Positions 37,770 to 49,979 of a stretch of DNA of 64,000 nt are shown piece after piece. The stretch's first letter is position 1; each line of letters opens with the position of its first letter. Source of the stretch: Acanthaster planci (Eukaryota > Echinodermata > Asteroidea > Valvatida > Acanthasteridae); NCBI RefSeq assembly GCF_001949145.1, contig NW_019091528.1, positions 855,154 to 919,153 of the forward strand. Reading direction: 5' to 3'. Below the pieces are notes generated by a model. It had not been told where the DNA came from. It saw nothing but the letters and a program-made list of their open reading frames with translations, and ran no database searches. The position numbers were made by a program, and so were the translations under genes.

Positions 37770-40700
37770 CAGATGTACGTCAGGTCACATGGGACATTGA
37801 GAGTGCCCTATTGTCCTAACTACAGGTGGTTCGCTAAATCTAATGATATTGAGTGATGGGAAAATTCCTTTGATTTTTGTTGATTGGAGCAGGAACATAA
37901 CATTACTTAGATTGGCTGGTTTTATTCAGCAGGCTTCAAACGTGACTGTTACTCAATATTGTAGAATTCGTTGGATTGCATACAGAGAAAGTCTTAACAG
38001 TGGGTGGAGTGTCAACACTTTTCAAGCAGGAGGCGGATCCTGCAACTTAGTTAGAAGCTTCTTCTTCTTCTTGCCCATAATTCCGCCTGTCACAGCTGGA
38101 GAGATAAAAAGAGATTAGAGGAGCCTCACTCCATAATGTCACATGTAACTTTTCATCATCATCTTTAGTTATGGAATAGATCTATAGTACCTACCGGTGC
38201 TCACTTGTATACCTTTTAGGTTTTTATCAATCAATGCCCACAAGATGGAATTAACTTACTGTCCTGCTTGTTAGTGCATGAATTCTGCTCATAATGACTG
38301 TATCAACAAAGGCTTGAATGAATGTAGTGTGTACAATGCACGTTGTAGTTTAACAGAGCAGGTTGTGTAGTTTATTAATTGTGCATAACTGTTGTTCTCG
38401 AGTGACTGGCCTTTTTGAATTACTGAACTGGCTCATTTTACAGAGCTGCGAAGCTGAGAAATATGCTAAGCCAAGATATTTTTTTGCTCAGCAAAAACAG
38501 GTTACCAGCCAAAGACCCCTGGTACGATGTACACTGTATGTGTATTGCTTATCTCTGATGCCTTGTTATTTCTTGCTTAGCACATAAATTTGCTAAAAAA
38601 TATTCTTTGCTTAGAATTTGTATTTTGTCAGGCCCAGCTCGAGGTAGAAAGCAATGCTGGCAAACATTTGCTCTGCTCAGCAAATGTCAGTATGTGCTTT
38701 TACACGTACATGCATGGCTGAGTTGAAGGACTATAGAGGGGAAAATATTCCAAAATTCAAGGAACTGTACATGTATGCACGTCGGAGTATAGGAGAATCG
38801 TGAATAAGCCTTTTTGGAAGGACAGAATCCTTCAGTTACAGTAGTTTTGCTGCTCCTTGTACCGGCAACTTTGGTAAACCATAAGTGCCCTTGGGCCAGA
38901 CACTTCACACACTGTCAGTCTCTTTTCTCACCAGACCACTACTCGACAACTATCTGAATCAGCTGTGTGTAAACTGTAGCCTGTTGCTGACAAGATGACA
39001 AGGGCTAGTTTTCCCCCAAGGGAAAATAAGAGGAGAAAACTTGAATGCAAACGAGTCACCAACTCATGAATACAGATGCTGTCAACTTGATCAAACATGA
39101 ACTCAAACTCAACAGCAGAGCTTTTCAAAATCTTCACCCATGCTGGACATGTATATGTATTTGTTGTTTCAGTGCCGCCTCACTCTACAGCTGAATTTTA
39201 TGAACCCTGTGGGGTGATGTGAGTATTCCACAGCATCAATCTTCTCAAGCTGTCCAGTTTTCGTGTTCAGGCCATCAACAATATCCCAAGAATCCACTCC
39301 TGTTAATTTTTAGTCTTTCCTGGGGCATATTGCCCAGTGTTTGTTTTTCCTGCGAGATGAACGCGAAATATGCGCTATGTTAGCCCTCATGATCATCTTC
39401 ATTATTGATAGTAGCCGCAATATATTTTGTTGGTATCTCTTTCCGAACTGGAAATATGTGGAACTGCTGAATTCAATGGTGATCCTAGTGCCGCATACCA
39501 AACCGCGTTACGTGGACAGTTGTTCACTTGCATATACAATGTAGTTTCTACATTTCTCATACACCATCAGGTCAAATGAATTACATGTTCATGTAGCTCT
39601 CTTCCGAACTAGTCCAGATGACAATGTAGTGCTGGATTATCTCAGTGACCTTAATCTCCTCGATACCATATTTCTGTTGGCTAAGGGATTGCCGATATTA
39701 GATTCAAAGGAAAGGAACAGTTATTTCACGTGGCTAACATTACAATTATAAGGGAGGACCTACAGTGTATGGAAGAAGTAAGGGATTAGGCAAATAACTT
39801 TGCCTCGTAGATACAGGTGGCAAAGGTATATATACATATACCACAGGCACTAAAATTGTGTGTATACATGTATGTCTGTTAATTAGTTCTAACAGGTCTA
39901 ATTCCTGTATTATAAAGATATCAGGGATAAGGGGAAAATGCCAAATTAAGCACGTGGTAACTAGAGGTTTACATCCATGTTTTACAAGGTTCTACAGGTG
40001 TTTCAGGGGTACAGCACGTGTACCTCTTGGTAAAGCCTTGAGTTACGGGGTATCATCTGTTTAATGTTACATCCTCCCCTCATAATCCATCTTTTTAGTC
40101 TGTTTGCTTTTTTTGCTGTGGAGCTTCTTAACTGGCCACAGTCTCACAGCTTGCTGTGATTCACAGCCCTGTTGCCTGCTTCAAGCATTTAAGAGGGCTG
40201 CAGTACCAGCTAGGGGGGACATCATGCACAAAGACAGTAGATAATTTTGAGGCTTGTGGATTTTGCTCACGGGGCCAGCTGTTTGTGGGGGGAGAAGGTC
40301 CTTTGTCCCCGTTAGTGGGTCTGATGAAACATTACTGTTAGCTCTGAAGCTCTAACTGATGGAAGAGTGGGTAACACTCTTATATGTATACCAAAATCAA
40401 TCTTAGCCTGTATCAGGCGGTAAGGGCAAATTACGCGTACAGTTAATGAAAGAAAGTCCAAGTCGATACTTTTATTAATATGCCTGATGATCTACATATA
40501 TGACCCCCGTTGGAGTTGGGCCTTGTTTTAGTCTTCTGTCATATCCTGTCTCATTTTGCCTCATCCTTACTGTAATTTGTCATTTTGTCTCGCTCACTGA
40601 TTAATGAGCATCAAAGGAATCGGCATTCAAAATATGTGGTGCACTTGTGTCTTGTGGCCAAGCCAAGAAAAATATTTTCATTAGGGGAATACAGTCCAAG

Positions 40701-40980
40701 CTTTATTGGTAATTGCAAATGAGGAGGTGGCCTTGTTTAGGGTTGGAAGGCTCTCTGTGCTATAATGCAGGTGCATGAACAATGAAAAGTGGTACATGTA
40801 CAGGTGTACAGTATGTGTCAAGAAAATAGAAAAACAGGGGTGCATTTACATGCTGCACTGAGTTTGATTGTGAAAAGTAAGCAGTAAACAACTGTGTGGA
40901 ATTGGGTAAAAAGTCCATATTGGTAGAAAGAAGACAGACAGGAATGCAAACTATAATATATTTTTCCCATTGTACTAGTG
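37770..40980. other. Non-coding stretch, no gene seen except the listed repeat
   Basis: Outside the foldback relative at 38434-38640 I see only short low-complexity tracts and a few ACATGTAC words (38768, 39858, 40795). No protein or RNA gene recognised. Confidence 0.4.
38434..38640. mobile_element. Diverged relative of the foldback element at 27901-28132
   Basis: It shares AGGTTACCAGCCAAA with the other copy. Its ends carry GCTAAGC/GCTTAGC and GCTGAG-type words that pair imperfectly (38444-38500 against 38570-38620). It is more decayed than the copy at 27.9 kb. Confidence 0.55.
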
Positions 40981-40984
40981 AATA

Positions 40985-41166
40985 GGCCGATTCTAGCCCC
41001 TACCCACTGTGCACCTCCGGTGGGGTCTCTGGTGCTAAATTACAGGTTCTAGCCGTGTGCTAGCGCTCCTGCACACATGTCAAACTTTTGTGCACGGTCT
41101 GTCAGACATAAATCGCGGCTGTGATTGGTAAGAAAACTATGGGGTAGGGGCTCAATGGATCGGTCT
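40985..41166. mobile_element. Short inverted-repeat element with AGCCCCTACCC ends
   Basis: The left end GGCCGATTCTAGCCCCTACC pairs with GGGTAGGGGCTCAATGGATC plus GGTCT at the right end, with a few mismatches. It is about 180 bp and non-coding. GGGGCTCAATGGATCG also occurs at 24967-24982, which suggests a family. Confidence 0.6.
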
Positions 41167-41169
41167 GTT

Positions 41170-44100
41170 GGTCAGATTATACTCAGATATGCTTTAGTCA
41201 ACACGATATCGCATCTCACTTTTGCCACAACAATTTTCTACACTGTACAAGTCATTCCCAGAATCATGGAACGGTGTATTATGGGTTCTACATTCAAATA
41301 AACAGAGTCTTTTACACCAAGCGATGATCTTCCTTGGGCCGACACCCTACTGGTACCTGCATCTGGTTTGAAATGTGGACAACGTATGCAATTTCGCAAC
41401 TCTGTGCTGAGGACACAGTACTGTTCATTTGCAACCTCAGGCTATCTGAAACTGCTGAGAGGAGCAGTGTACTATACCAGTACCTGTGGGTGAAGCCACG
41501 GGTAGATTCACAATCCAATTTTTTTGGGGGGGGGGCAACAATTTGGACATTTCTGGATGCGTGCCTCAGTGACAACCATCCCGTCGGCCATTCAGACTCT
41601 AGGCACCTTAGGTAGAATCATGCGGTGTGCATTGTGAGAATGCCATTGCTGAAGCTTTGAGGACTCAGAGTTGCCCTGTCCTCACAAACAGTGTAATACG
41701 TACTCAGATCTACATTTTACGGTTAGAACTGGCATTGATGTTGATGTCCAAACTGGTACACTGCGTACCTACCGGTAATACTTCCAGGACTACGTGAAAC
41801 TATTTAGGTATTTGTCGCATACAGTGTCATAATCTATGAGGTGGTTCACATACATGTATTCATGAAATCTATATCATTTTTCAGTGGCTGGGTTTATGAT
41901 CCAAAGTTGCACATTTGAAGTTGTGGGCGAGTTCTAACCTCCATAGCTTGCTCACTGGTCAGTGGCTCTACAGAAATGGTCAGCCACAATTTAGTTCCAC
42001 TTGAAAGACTGTACTTGAACTGTTCTCTGAATACTGGCATTGCTGAGATTTACACATGTACATGTAGCTGTGGGTTGCATATCTCATTACATTCGTACAT
42101 GTGCGTGTACAATGCCTTGTTGCAGAATTATTTTCATGTTAATGGTTTCCCTCCATACCAAATTAGCGGTAGAATCAAATCTTTTGATAACCAGTGATGC
42201 AACAGTGTCTCTGGGTCTTGTTCCAAATGAGCAACTGGATTTGTCTGACCACCTACATGTACATATACATGCATTGTTGATGTCAGTTGATGTAAGGCAA
42301 ACTAAAACTGAAGTTGTGGCTCGAATTTGCCCTTTGAGTTGAAAGTAGGATAAGTTTAAATGTATGCTTTGATTCACAATATTTTGATGTGTACTTTTTT
42401 TTTGCATACATGTACATGTATATCTTGTTACTTCACTGCTTCCTTTGGCTGTTGATGTAGCCTATTTCACTTTATGGTGTGATTATTGCAACATGTGTAT
42501 GTATTTTGGAGAAGAGCAAGGGCAAAGTAGATGTCAGTGATCATTAGTAATACGGTGTCGATCAACCTTATATCAAAATTGTAATAATGGAGTGGGTTAA
42601 ATGAAAACAAATGGTACTTCCCTGATGATTACAGTAGTTAAAGGAGCAGTTTATATCATGGTGCTAACCAGCATTTGTCCCCAGTGTGGTGTATTTTTAG
42701 CTGACTCACAGGTCGACATCGGTTCTACATGTACATGTACATACGGTACATGTACATGTATTAAGTGATGCTTTATCAGCAGCTGCCATGCTTTGTACAT
42801 GCACATGTAGATGACAGAGATCCATCAAGTGGGATCAGAGCAAGCCAATGAAACGGAGACAATTGCGAATGATTGAAAACATTCCATGCACTGACAAGAA
42901 GGGGGAGTTAGAAGATTTGGTTGTGGAAGCGTGCCAGGGGATGATGTATCCTGATTCTCTGCACTCTTATTATATCTTATATACACTCTTATTCAGAGCC
43001 CTGCATGATCGCCATAATCATGTAACGAAGTTGTGCAGTGTCGACATATTCCCACAATGCAGTGCTTTCTATCCAAGCAGTACTGTGTGTCCGTTTTCTT
43101 GATCTCTGCTACAGTATTTTTTTTTTCGTTTCCCTTCGTAATAAATTTTCATGGTAATAAAATGTTTCCTTGAATTGGAATAAGTTTTATCTGTGCTTAC
43201 TTGTGGGTATAGTGACTTAATGAGATAGTAGCTAGGCCTATATACTGGTACATGTAGGTCCCACATCAATTCTGCTCTATTCTTAAGTAAACGGCCAGCT
43301 TTGTAATTTGTGTCCATCAAGTTGGCAAAGTTTACCATTGTTTATTCTGTGGCATTCGCCAATTTGCCGAGGGGGCTAAAAGCTGGAAATCGCAGTTGAT
43401 CTTCATAAAACAAACGAGAAAGTCAGAAGGAGACCGTAAATGATTCATGGCGTTATCCTGGATTCTTTTTCAGTGTTTGTCATAAATACAGAAAGGGGAC
43501 AGTTTTCTCCTTTTTTTTACCAGAGGCTGGGAAATGTAAACAACTGTTGGGTCCGACAGCGCCATCGAGATGGATGGAACACCGGTGAAGTCTGGGCTCT
43601 CAATTGCCCTGAAGTGCCTGGCTTGCCAGTTTTTGACAAATTGCAAATTCACCAGGAACTGATATGCAGGAAGAGTACCGATCTCTGCAAGTAAGCAGAC
43701 GTAGAGAACCAGAGCTGAATATGCACACATATCGATGCATGGCGCCATCTCTTGAAAGGCTCTCATTCTGAAGACGTTCTCCCGTGAGAATTTGCACAGC
43801 ACTTTTTTACCCCGGAACAATGTTAGCATGTTCCTAATGCCACGTGGTACATGTACATTGGATCAAGCCTTGTTTTGTAAGCCCCATGGTTGAACTTGTA
43901 CCCCTGCCATGTTGGTGTACAGTACGTGTCATTCCCCACAATAGATGCACTGCCAGGTCATGTGGCTCAGCATGCTTCACATCAGGTGCAAATTTCTGTG
44001 TATTCAGACGAGATAAAGCCTACAGAAACATAGCTAGAATGCAAATCCAGAATGGATCAGAGCTGAAGTCCTCCTCCCCTTTTTTCCCCAAGTCCTTCCC

Positions 44101-46480
44101 CCTCTCTACCACCACCGAAATTCCCCTTTCGCCTCATGAAAACTAATTCTGGTAGAGATGGAGTCCCTGGTACTAAAGCCCTTCCATTTACTTAGATAAC
44201 TTTAGCACCTTAGTCCCTTTAGTCCCCCTGTCTGATGAACAGTTATCGAGAAGCTTGGTTTCTTGAGGGGCTGGGACTTCCTAGGGATGTCTGTACCATG
44301 TGCCGTATAAAATCTTGCCATCTCTTGTTCCTGTGCGGAACAGTATTTGACCAACACTTATAGTATATGTGTATTGTTGCCCAGGTATAGCACACAATAC
44401 GTACCCGTACACATGTACATGTACTTGTACATTGCATGTTCACTCACATGTTGTATGGCATTATAACCGGTAGCTCTGCAGCCATTAGATTTTATTCATT
44501 GCCATCTGGAATGAAAGTAGAGATCATAATCAGTTATTCTCTCTGTAATCTCCAGCCCCTGGGGAGTCAATAAATTAATGGGGGGGGCAAGGAATCTTCC
44601 AGGTCCATCCATTATTGCGAGATAGGCTTAGTTGGTATGGATAATTTAATCAAGCATTTGATGTTGAGAAGAAACTGGCTTCGACACGTCAATAATAGCA
44701 CCTGCAATAATGGTTAAAAGTGTGTGTTGTAATCGTAATGTCTGTAGATTTTGCACCACCCTAACCCTCAAGGTTAAATCACATAAAATCTCGTTAGATT
44801 TGGCATGGTTGGGTTATAAAAGCTACGACCAGTTACAAGCACTACTTTAAACATAAACCTCAGTGAATAAGACCCTCAGAAAACCCCCCCTCCAAGAAAA
44901 TCAGTGGTTCCTCTTTCTGTGTTGTTAGAAAGAGAAAGCAAAATATGTGACCTCAAATAGAGCACGTGCAGATGATGCGACTGGCCCATTTCAGCAAAAT
45001 TTTTGATAGTAACATTCCTATGCAATATGTGTGTAGGGTGGCGTCTACGATTCCATGCCTGCACATGCTTAAAACTAGTGCATGCACGATCATGCTCACC
45101 GCCCAAAAGCTCTCGACACTGACCGAAGAGATGAACAGACTGTCATTTGATAGCATGTCCTCTTTATGTATAAAGGGACCATGCTATACAATAATTAATT
45201 TTTATGGTAACCCTTGAAATTGTGCTTTAGTTGACCACTTGACGTTGGATGCCATGTAAACATAATTTTCCTTATTTGTTCCATGGAGGATGTGCACACT
45301 TGTTCAGGAAATCTTTTTTCATTTCCTTGGTTGACATATTAACATGTTGTGCTTGGTTGGGTCAAAGTGCAGTTGCAAGGTTGAAGAATTTGCGGGTACA
45401 AAACCCGCCCCCAGCAGCTTTTTCGGGTAAGAAAATCCAATGGTAAAATTAGATATACTGATGTACTGCAACCCTTAAAATTGCACCTTTGTGTTTTAAT
45501 TAACCTTATCTTCAATCTGTGTTTTTGAGCCTTCTGTGGTTTTTGTGTTAATGTTATGTGCTCAAAATTTCAAACTGCAACCTGACAGTCATTTGTGGAC
45601 AAAAATCATTTAAAGTCATTTCATTTTGTCCAGAATTACAAAGCATGCACACATGAATAACCGGGTGTTTCATGCAACACAGACTGCTTCCCAAGGCTAG
45701 TAAACCTGCAGTCCACCCCTTATCTAAAGAGTTTTTTCAAGGGTCCTTCTTTAAAAAAGAAAGATACTTTGTGCCTTAGTGTAGTTAAACACCGGCATTG
45801 TGACTGTCAGATCTCATTAGTTTGAGTGGTCAGATGAAGTCTGATTTACTCTATCAAAAAGCCATTTGAAATATCTAATCTTTATATGAGCATTTTCACC
45901 TGTCCAATTAAACTTTTGCTGAGAGCCAGGATCTGCCACACCAAACTCTGAACCTCGCATGGTCTGATCAGAGCCGATAAAGCTGAATGAATTGATTGAC
46001 AACAACGAGACTACTTTTGATGTGAGACATGATGTCATTGTGTGCATTAAAGTCAGTCCGTGTGGTTTCCTGTTTATATGCACCCGTAGTTTATTTTAAT
46101 ATCTTATTCTGCTTTGATGTGCTGCACAGATTGAAACCGAGATATTTTATGCACAAAGATGTATGTAAATATGTATATTTCCTTTTGAGATGCCTCACTG
46201 CTTACAGTGTTCATGTACATGTACACTGTACTCAGAAACGCAAACAACCCATCGTACAATGTATGTACATTGTACATGTAGGCATCCTGCAGTATGGAGT
46301 TGTTCCAACTTCCAAATGGCGTTGTATGTCAGCAGCAACCTATGGATCACAAACAATTAAACAACCCCCCCCCATAAAAAAATCTCAGCATTTTAATTGA
46401 AATTCAATGAAGAGGATGTACATGTACAGGAACATTTCTCGAATGAATGAATATTTTGTGGTGTATGTTTGGAAAATGGT
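41170..46480. other. Non-coding stretch, no gene seen
   Basis: TACATGTA arrays occur at 42054-42068, 42408-42422, 42727-42765, 44408-44425 and 46215-46280. G or C runs are at 41524-41535 and 44884-44891. Two CTCF-like cores near 43.6 kb are listed separately. No protein or RNA gene recognised. Confidence 0.4.
43558..43750 (-). promoter_or_regulatory. Pair of CTCF-like cores in the same orientation
   Basis: On the minus strand, CGATGGCGCT (43558-43567) and AGATGGCGCC (43741-43750) both resemble the AGRKGGCGC heart of the CTCF motif, and lie 183 bp apart. The flanking CCASY half is only partly matched in each. The segment is also richer in CpG than its surroundings. It could be a boundary element, but this is weak evidence. 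Confidence 0.2.
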
Positions 46481-46485
46481 GTGTG

Positions 46486-46728
46486 GGTAATTCCAAAAAT
46501 TAGGGGACCAAAAGTGGGACATTTTTGTGTCCCTGTTACATCTGACCTTTGTTATTTGACATGGAAATATCAGTGGAATTGATTGTAAACTATTACTATT
46601 TGTTTGGCTGGTAATTTGCATTAATTCGTCACTCGTGGAAATTAGAAAATGTGTTCTGAACTTGCAACTCGTGTGTCAGTTGTGACAGGGATACGAAAAA
46701 AAATGGACCCGTCATTGCTGGAATTACC
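46486..46728. mobile_element. MITE copy 2, same family as 25886-26133
   Basis: Begins GGTAATTCCAAAAATTAGG and ends GCTGGAATTACC. It is 243 bp, in the same orientation and with the same internal order as copy 1, with substitutions and small indels throughout. The inverted ends are slightly more decayed than in copy 1. Confidence 0.85.
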
Positions 46729-46729
46729 C

Positions 46730-49700
46730 ATGTATGGAGCAAACTTTTGGGGTTGGGAGGGGCTTGTAAATTTGTTTAGTGTGCAGCCAAACCATTTTGA
46801 TTTGCGTCCTTGACAGGAGTGGCTATTTCTCTCAACCCCTTTGAAACAAATTTGTTTTTTTTTAACTTTTGTCTGAATCTGTGGCATTGGGCAGTGGTGC
46901 TTCTAGTAACAGCTGAAAACATGCCGCCCAAGCTTGCTTGGCAGTCATAAAAACAAGGTATCCAAGTTGCAGTACTTTTTCTGCTTCGATAGGCATTTTG
47001 AACTACAAAAGAAATGGGGGATGGGAGTATCTAAATAGATCCTATTCCTTAGGGAGCCATTTTTGTGTTTTGTCCTTGTTGTAGATTGTTGACTGTTGAT
47101 TTGGATAGTACCAGAGATTGGCAGGTGTTCCAATCTTTTAATATACAATGTATTTCAAGAACAGAGTAAACAGGTACATGTACTAAGTTGCCATGAAATT
47201 TCATTATATTGTGTTTATTTCTAGTTTCAAGTTCTGATCATGAAGACTTAACCTCAATTTCAATTGTAAAATTACCAAACGGGTACATAAAGTCTGATAT
47301 TCCTCAGTGTGACCAACGGTGTCAGAACTGACCTAAAGCTAGCCTTTGAAACAGTAGCCATAGCACTCCTTTCATCAGGCTGCACACGATGATTTCTAGC
47401 ACAGTTTTTACATCCAGCTATTTGGGGTTCATCCTCAAACAATCGCCGGGGTTCCCCAGACTCCCGAGAAAGCCAGGCATTTTGTATACCTGGCAAGCCG
47501 TGTCACTCTGCAGCACGAAGGAACACCTCAGGCGAGTCCTCCCATGGGTCATTGAACTTGCAGCTCATCGTTTCTCCTCAATTTGCTGTCTGGCTGGATA
47601 ACCTCCCCTCCTCCCTTCCCTGTGGAGTCCTTGCCCGACCCGCGTTACACGCTGTGTGTGACTGGATGAAATGCTTCTCCACACACTCTGATTAAAGAGA
47701 TTGTTTGTGTTTTCCCCTCTGGTTCTGACTAGGGAGCTTGGTTTAACCACATTTGCATGCAGGCTGAAAAGTGAATTTGGTTTCTTTTCTTTCTTTTTCT
47801 TTTCAAGTGTCTGGAGGTCATATCGCTCATCATACACATTATTTTTTTGTAGGGGGAGGGGAAGGAGTGTTTTTGTTTTTGTTGTGATTTGTACCTGATT
47901 TCCCAAGTCTGCCACAGACACACAACTTAGGAAATCCAGGATTTGATTTAAAGGTTGAAGCCTTCCATCCCAGTGCCTGGGTCAAGAAACAAAACTTCAT
48001 GGCATTTTGATCAGGCGTTACTCTGCCACAGGGGGGGTGGGGCGGGGTGGGGTGGCAGTAAATATTACACAGGGGTTTATAGAAGATGCTCACAATGACA
48101 TTTGGATCGAATTTGAAGCTTTGACTATCTGGTTTGGGTCTTGGTCTTGGAGAGTTAAAAGCCTGAAGGATTTTCAGTTTATTTGACTAAAAATGCAGTC
48201 AGATGGGGGAAAGTGACGTGAAAAGAAAGATGCTTGCAACATGTTCATGTACATGTTGGTAGCACCCCGGCTTAATGTTGCCGCCAGTACATACCATATT
48301 AACTATTGAGTTGTTCTGTTGTAAAGGTTGAATTGTTTCATTCTATCACAAAAATATGCTTTTGCTGCAAATGAAGTTTATGTCAGATAGTAAGCTGTTT
48401 GCTGTATGTCTGTTTTGAACATTTCCACCTTGGTCATTATTATGATTGTGCCATTGTCTTGTGGCCTCGCTGCGATCAGTCACCTTGTTTGCTGTGTGCC
48501 TCATTATCATGTATTCAGTCATTTTGTAACTCGTGGAAGCCAACTAGTTGGCTTGATTGGGCACCATCTCAAAACGTGCACCGTTGTGTTGATGCACCAT
48601 GTTACGTAAAAGATGAAAAAAATATTATAACAAAGTGCGTTGGCTGGGGAACAGCATGTGGTACTTGTGTAAATTGTCATCGAGAGAAAAAGAGTAATCA
48701 CGAACTCTACATGGGCACGTTTATAAACACGTGCGGGAGAGAAGAGATTCACTGAGTCTACAGTACGATATGAGGTGTGTCACAGTGCGACAGTGAGTCT
48801 TCACATTGGGGAAGCTTTCTTGAGCTGCGGTCCAGACATATAAGCAATATCCTTTGAGATTCCAAGCTGGCAACGATGTGCTTTTGCTACATATTTCTCA
48901 ATGGGCGGAGGCGGGCACAATTCAGCATGAGACGGGAGCAGAGGAAAATCGGAGGTACTTGTTTTTTTGCTAGCCCCACGTTGCTTTATTTTTGGTCTAG
49001 TTGACATTTAAATCTGACAATTTGAACTTTGTCATTTCCTAACTGGAAATCCTGTTGGCCTTTTACATTCGAAGAAATCAACAAAAACTGTTAACATTTA
49101 CGAGCAAATATTTACATATTAGAAGAAAATGAAAACTTCTCAAATACTGTAGCACTAGTACCTTATTGAAAGTCAGTAAAATGCCGGTAAATATTGCATA
49201 GAACTCATATAAAGCCCATTAAAGCTTGCACATGCATGTAAGTACAATTGAATCCTGTGTTGTATTGTCTTTGTAATGCATATGTAGTAATCATTGCTCT
49301 CTTCATAAAAATCTGACCAGTTGAAGGGACAAATGTACATGTATTGGCATACTGCTTAATTCTAATCCATCACTGTAAGAGACAATTTCTTTATCTACTT
49401 CAGTTGTGAATTTTCCATACAAAGGGTGAGCTAGATCTGACAGAATCATTTCGACTTTGTACGCCATCAGAGGTCAAATTTGATGACCATTCCAACTTTC
49501 GATAGAGGGGACCCCAGCCAACCAAAAGGGTTGGCTTTGCAAGCTTTGCTCACATACATACATACACCTGTCGCTACCCTCTAGGATAGGTTCTCATGTA
49601 GTAGTTATAAGAAAATAGGCTGGCAGGCTTTGATCACTGGAATATGTTTCTTATGTACTAAGTCAGCAAAGTGTGTGCAGTACATGTACATACCAGTTGC

Positions 49701-49805
49701 TTCCCAAAAGTCCATGTATTGCAAGTAGAGCCTAATTTCAGGTCCAATATGAAGATTCCATAAAAGGGCTAATTCCACCAGATTCCAGAGGTGCTTTTGC
49801 TGTAG
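46730..49805. other. Non-coding stretch, no gene seen
   Basis: A G-rich tract with repeated GGGGTGG and GGGGCGG is at about 48031-48056. A GC-box-like GGGCGGAGGCGGG is at 48903-48915. No recognisable protein or RNA gene. Confidence 0.4.
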
Positions 49806-49811
49806 GTTACA

Positions 49812-49974
49812 TTACATGAGCACTTTTGAAATGAGTGGATTCTGCTAAGACTTCGGTGTCACTGGTTCCAGTCAGAGCTTGAACATGTGGTATGGAGTGC
49901 TGCTTCAAAATAGCTGGAACCAGCGAAATCAAAATCTGAGCTGAATCCACTTATTTTGAAAACGCTCCATGTAA
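49812..49974. repeat. 163-bp foldback (hairpin) element
   Basis: The left arm (49812-49871: TTACATGAG, AATGAGTGGATTC, ACTGGTTCCAG) and the right arm (49914-49974: CTGGAACCAG, GAATCCACTTATTTT, GCTCCATGTAA) are reverse complements over about 58 bp at perhaps 75-80 % identity, with a loop of about 40 bases. The length would suit an intronic hairpin or MITE. I do not recognise it as a microRNA precursor. Confidence 0.65.
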
Positions 49975-49979
49975 AAGTA

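Noticed and set aside
49812-49974. MicroRNA precursor
   Set aside because: The stem is longer and less regular than animal precursors, and no known mature sequence was recognised.
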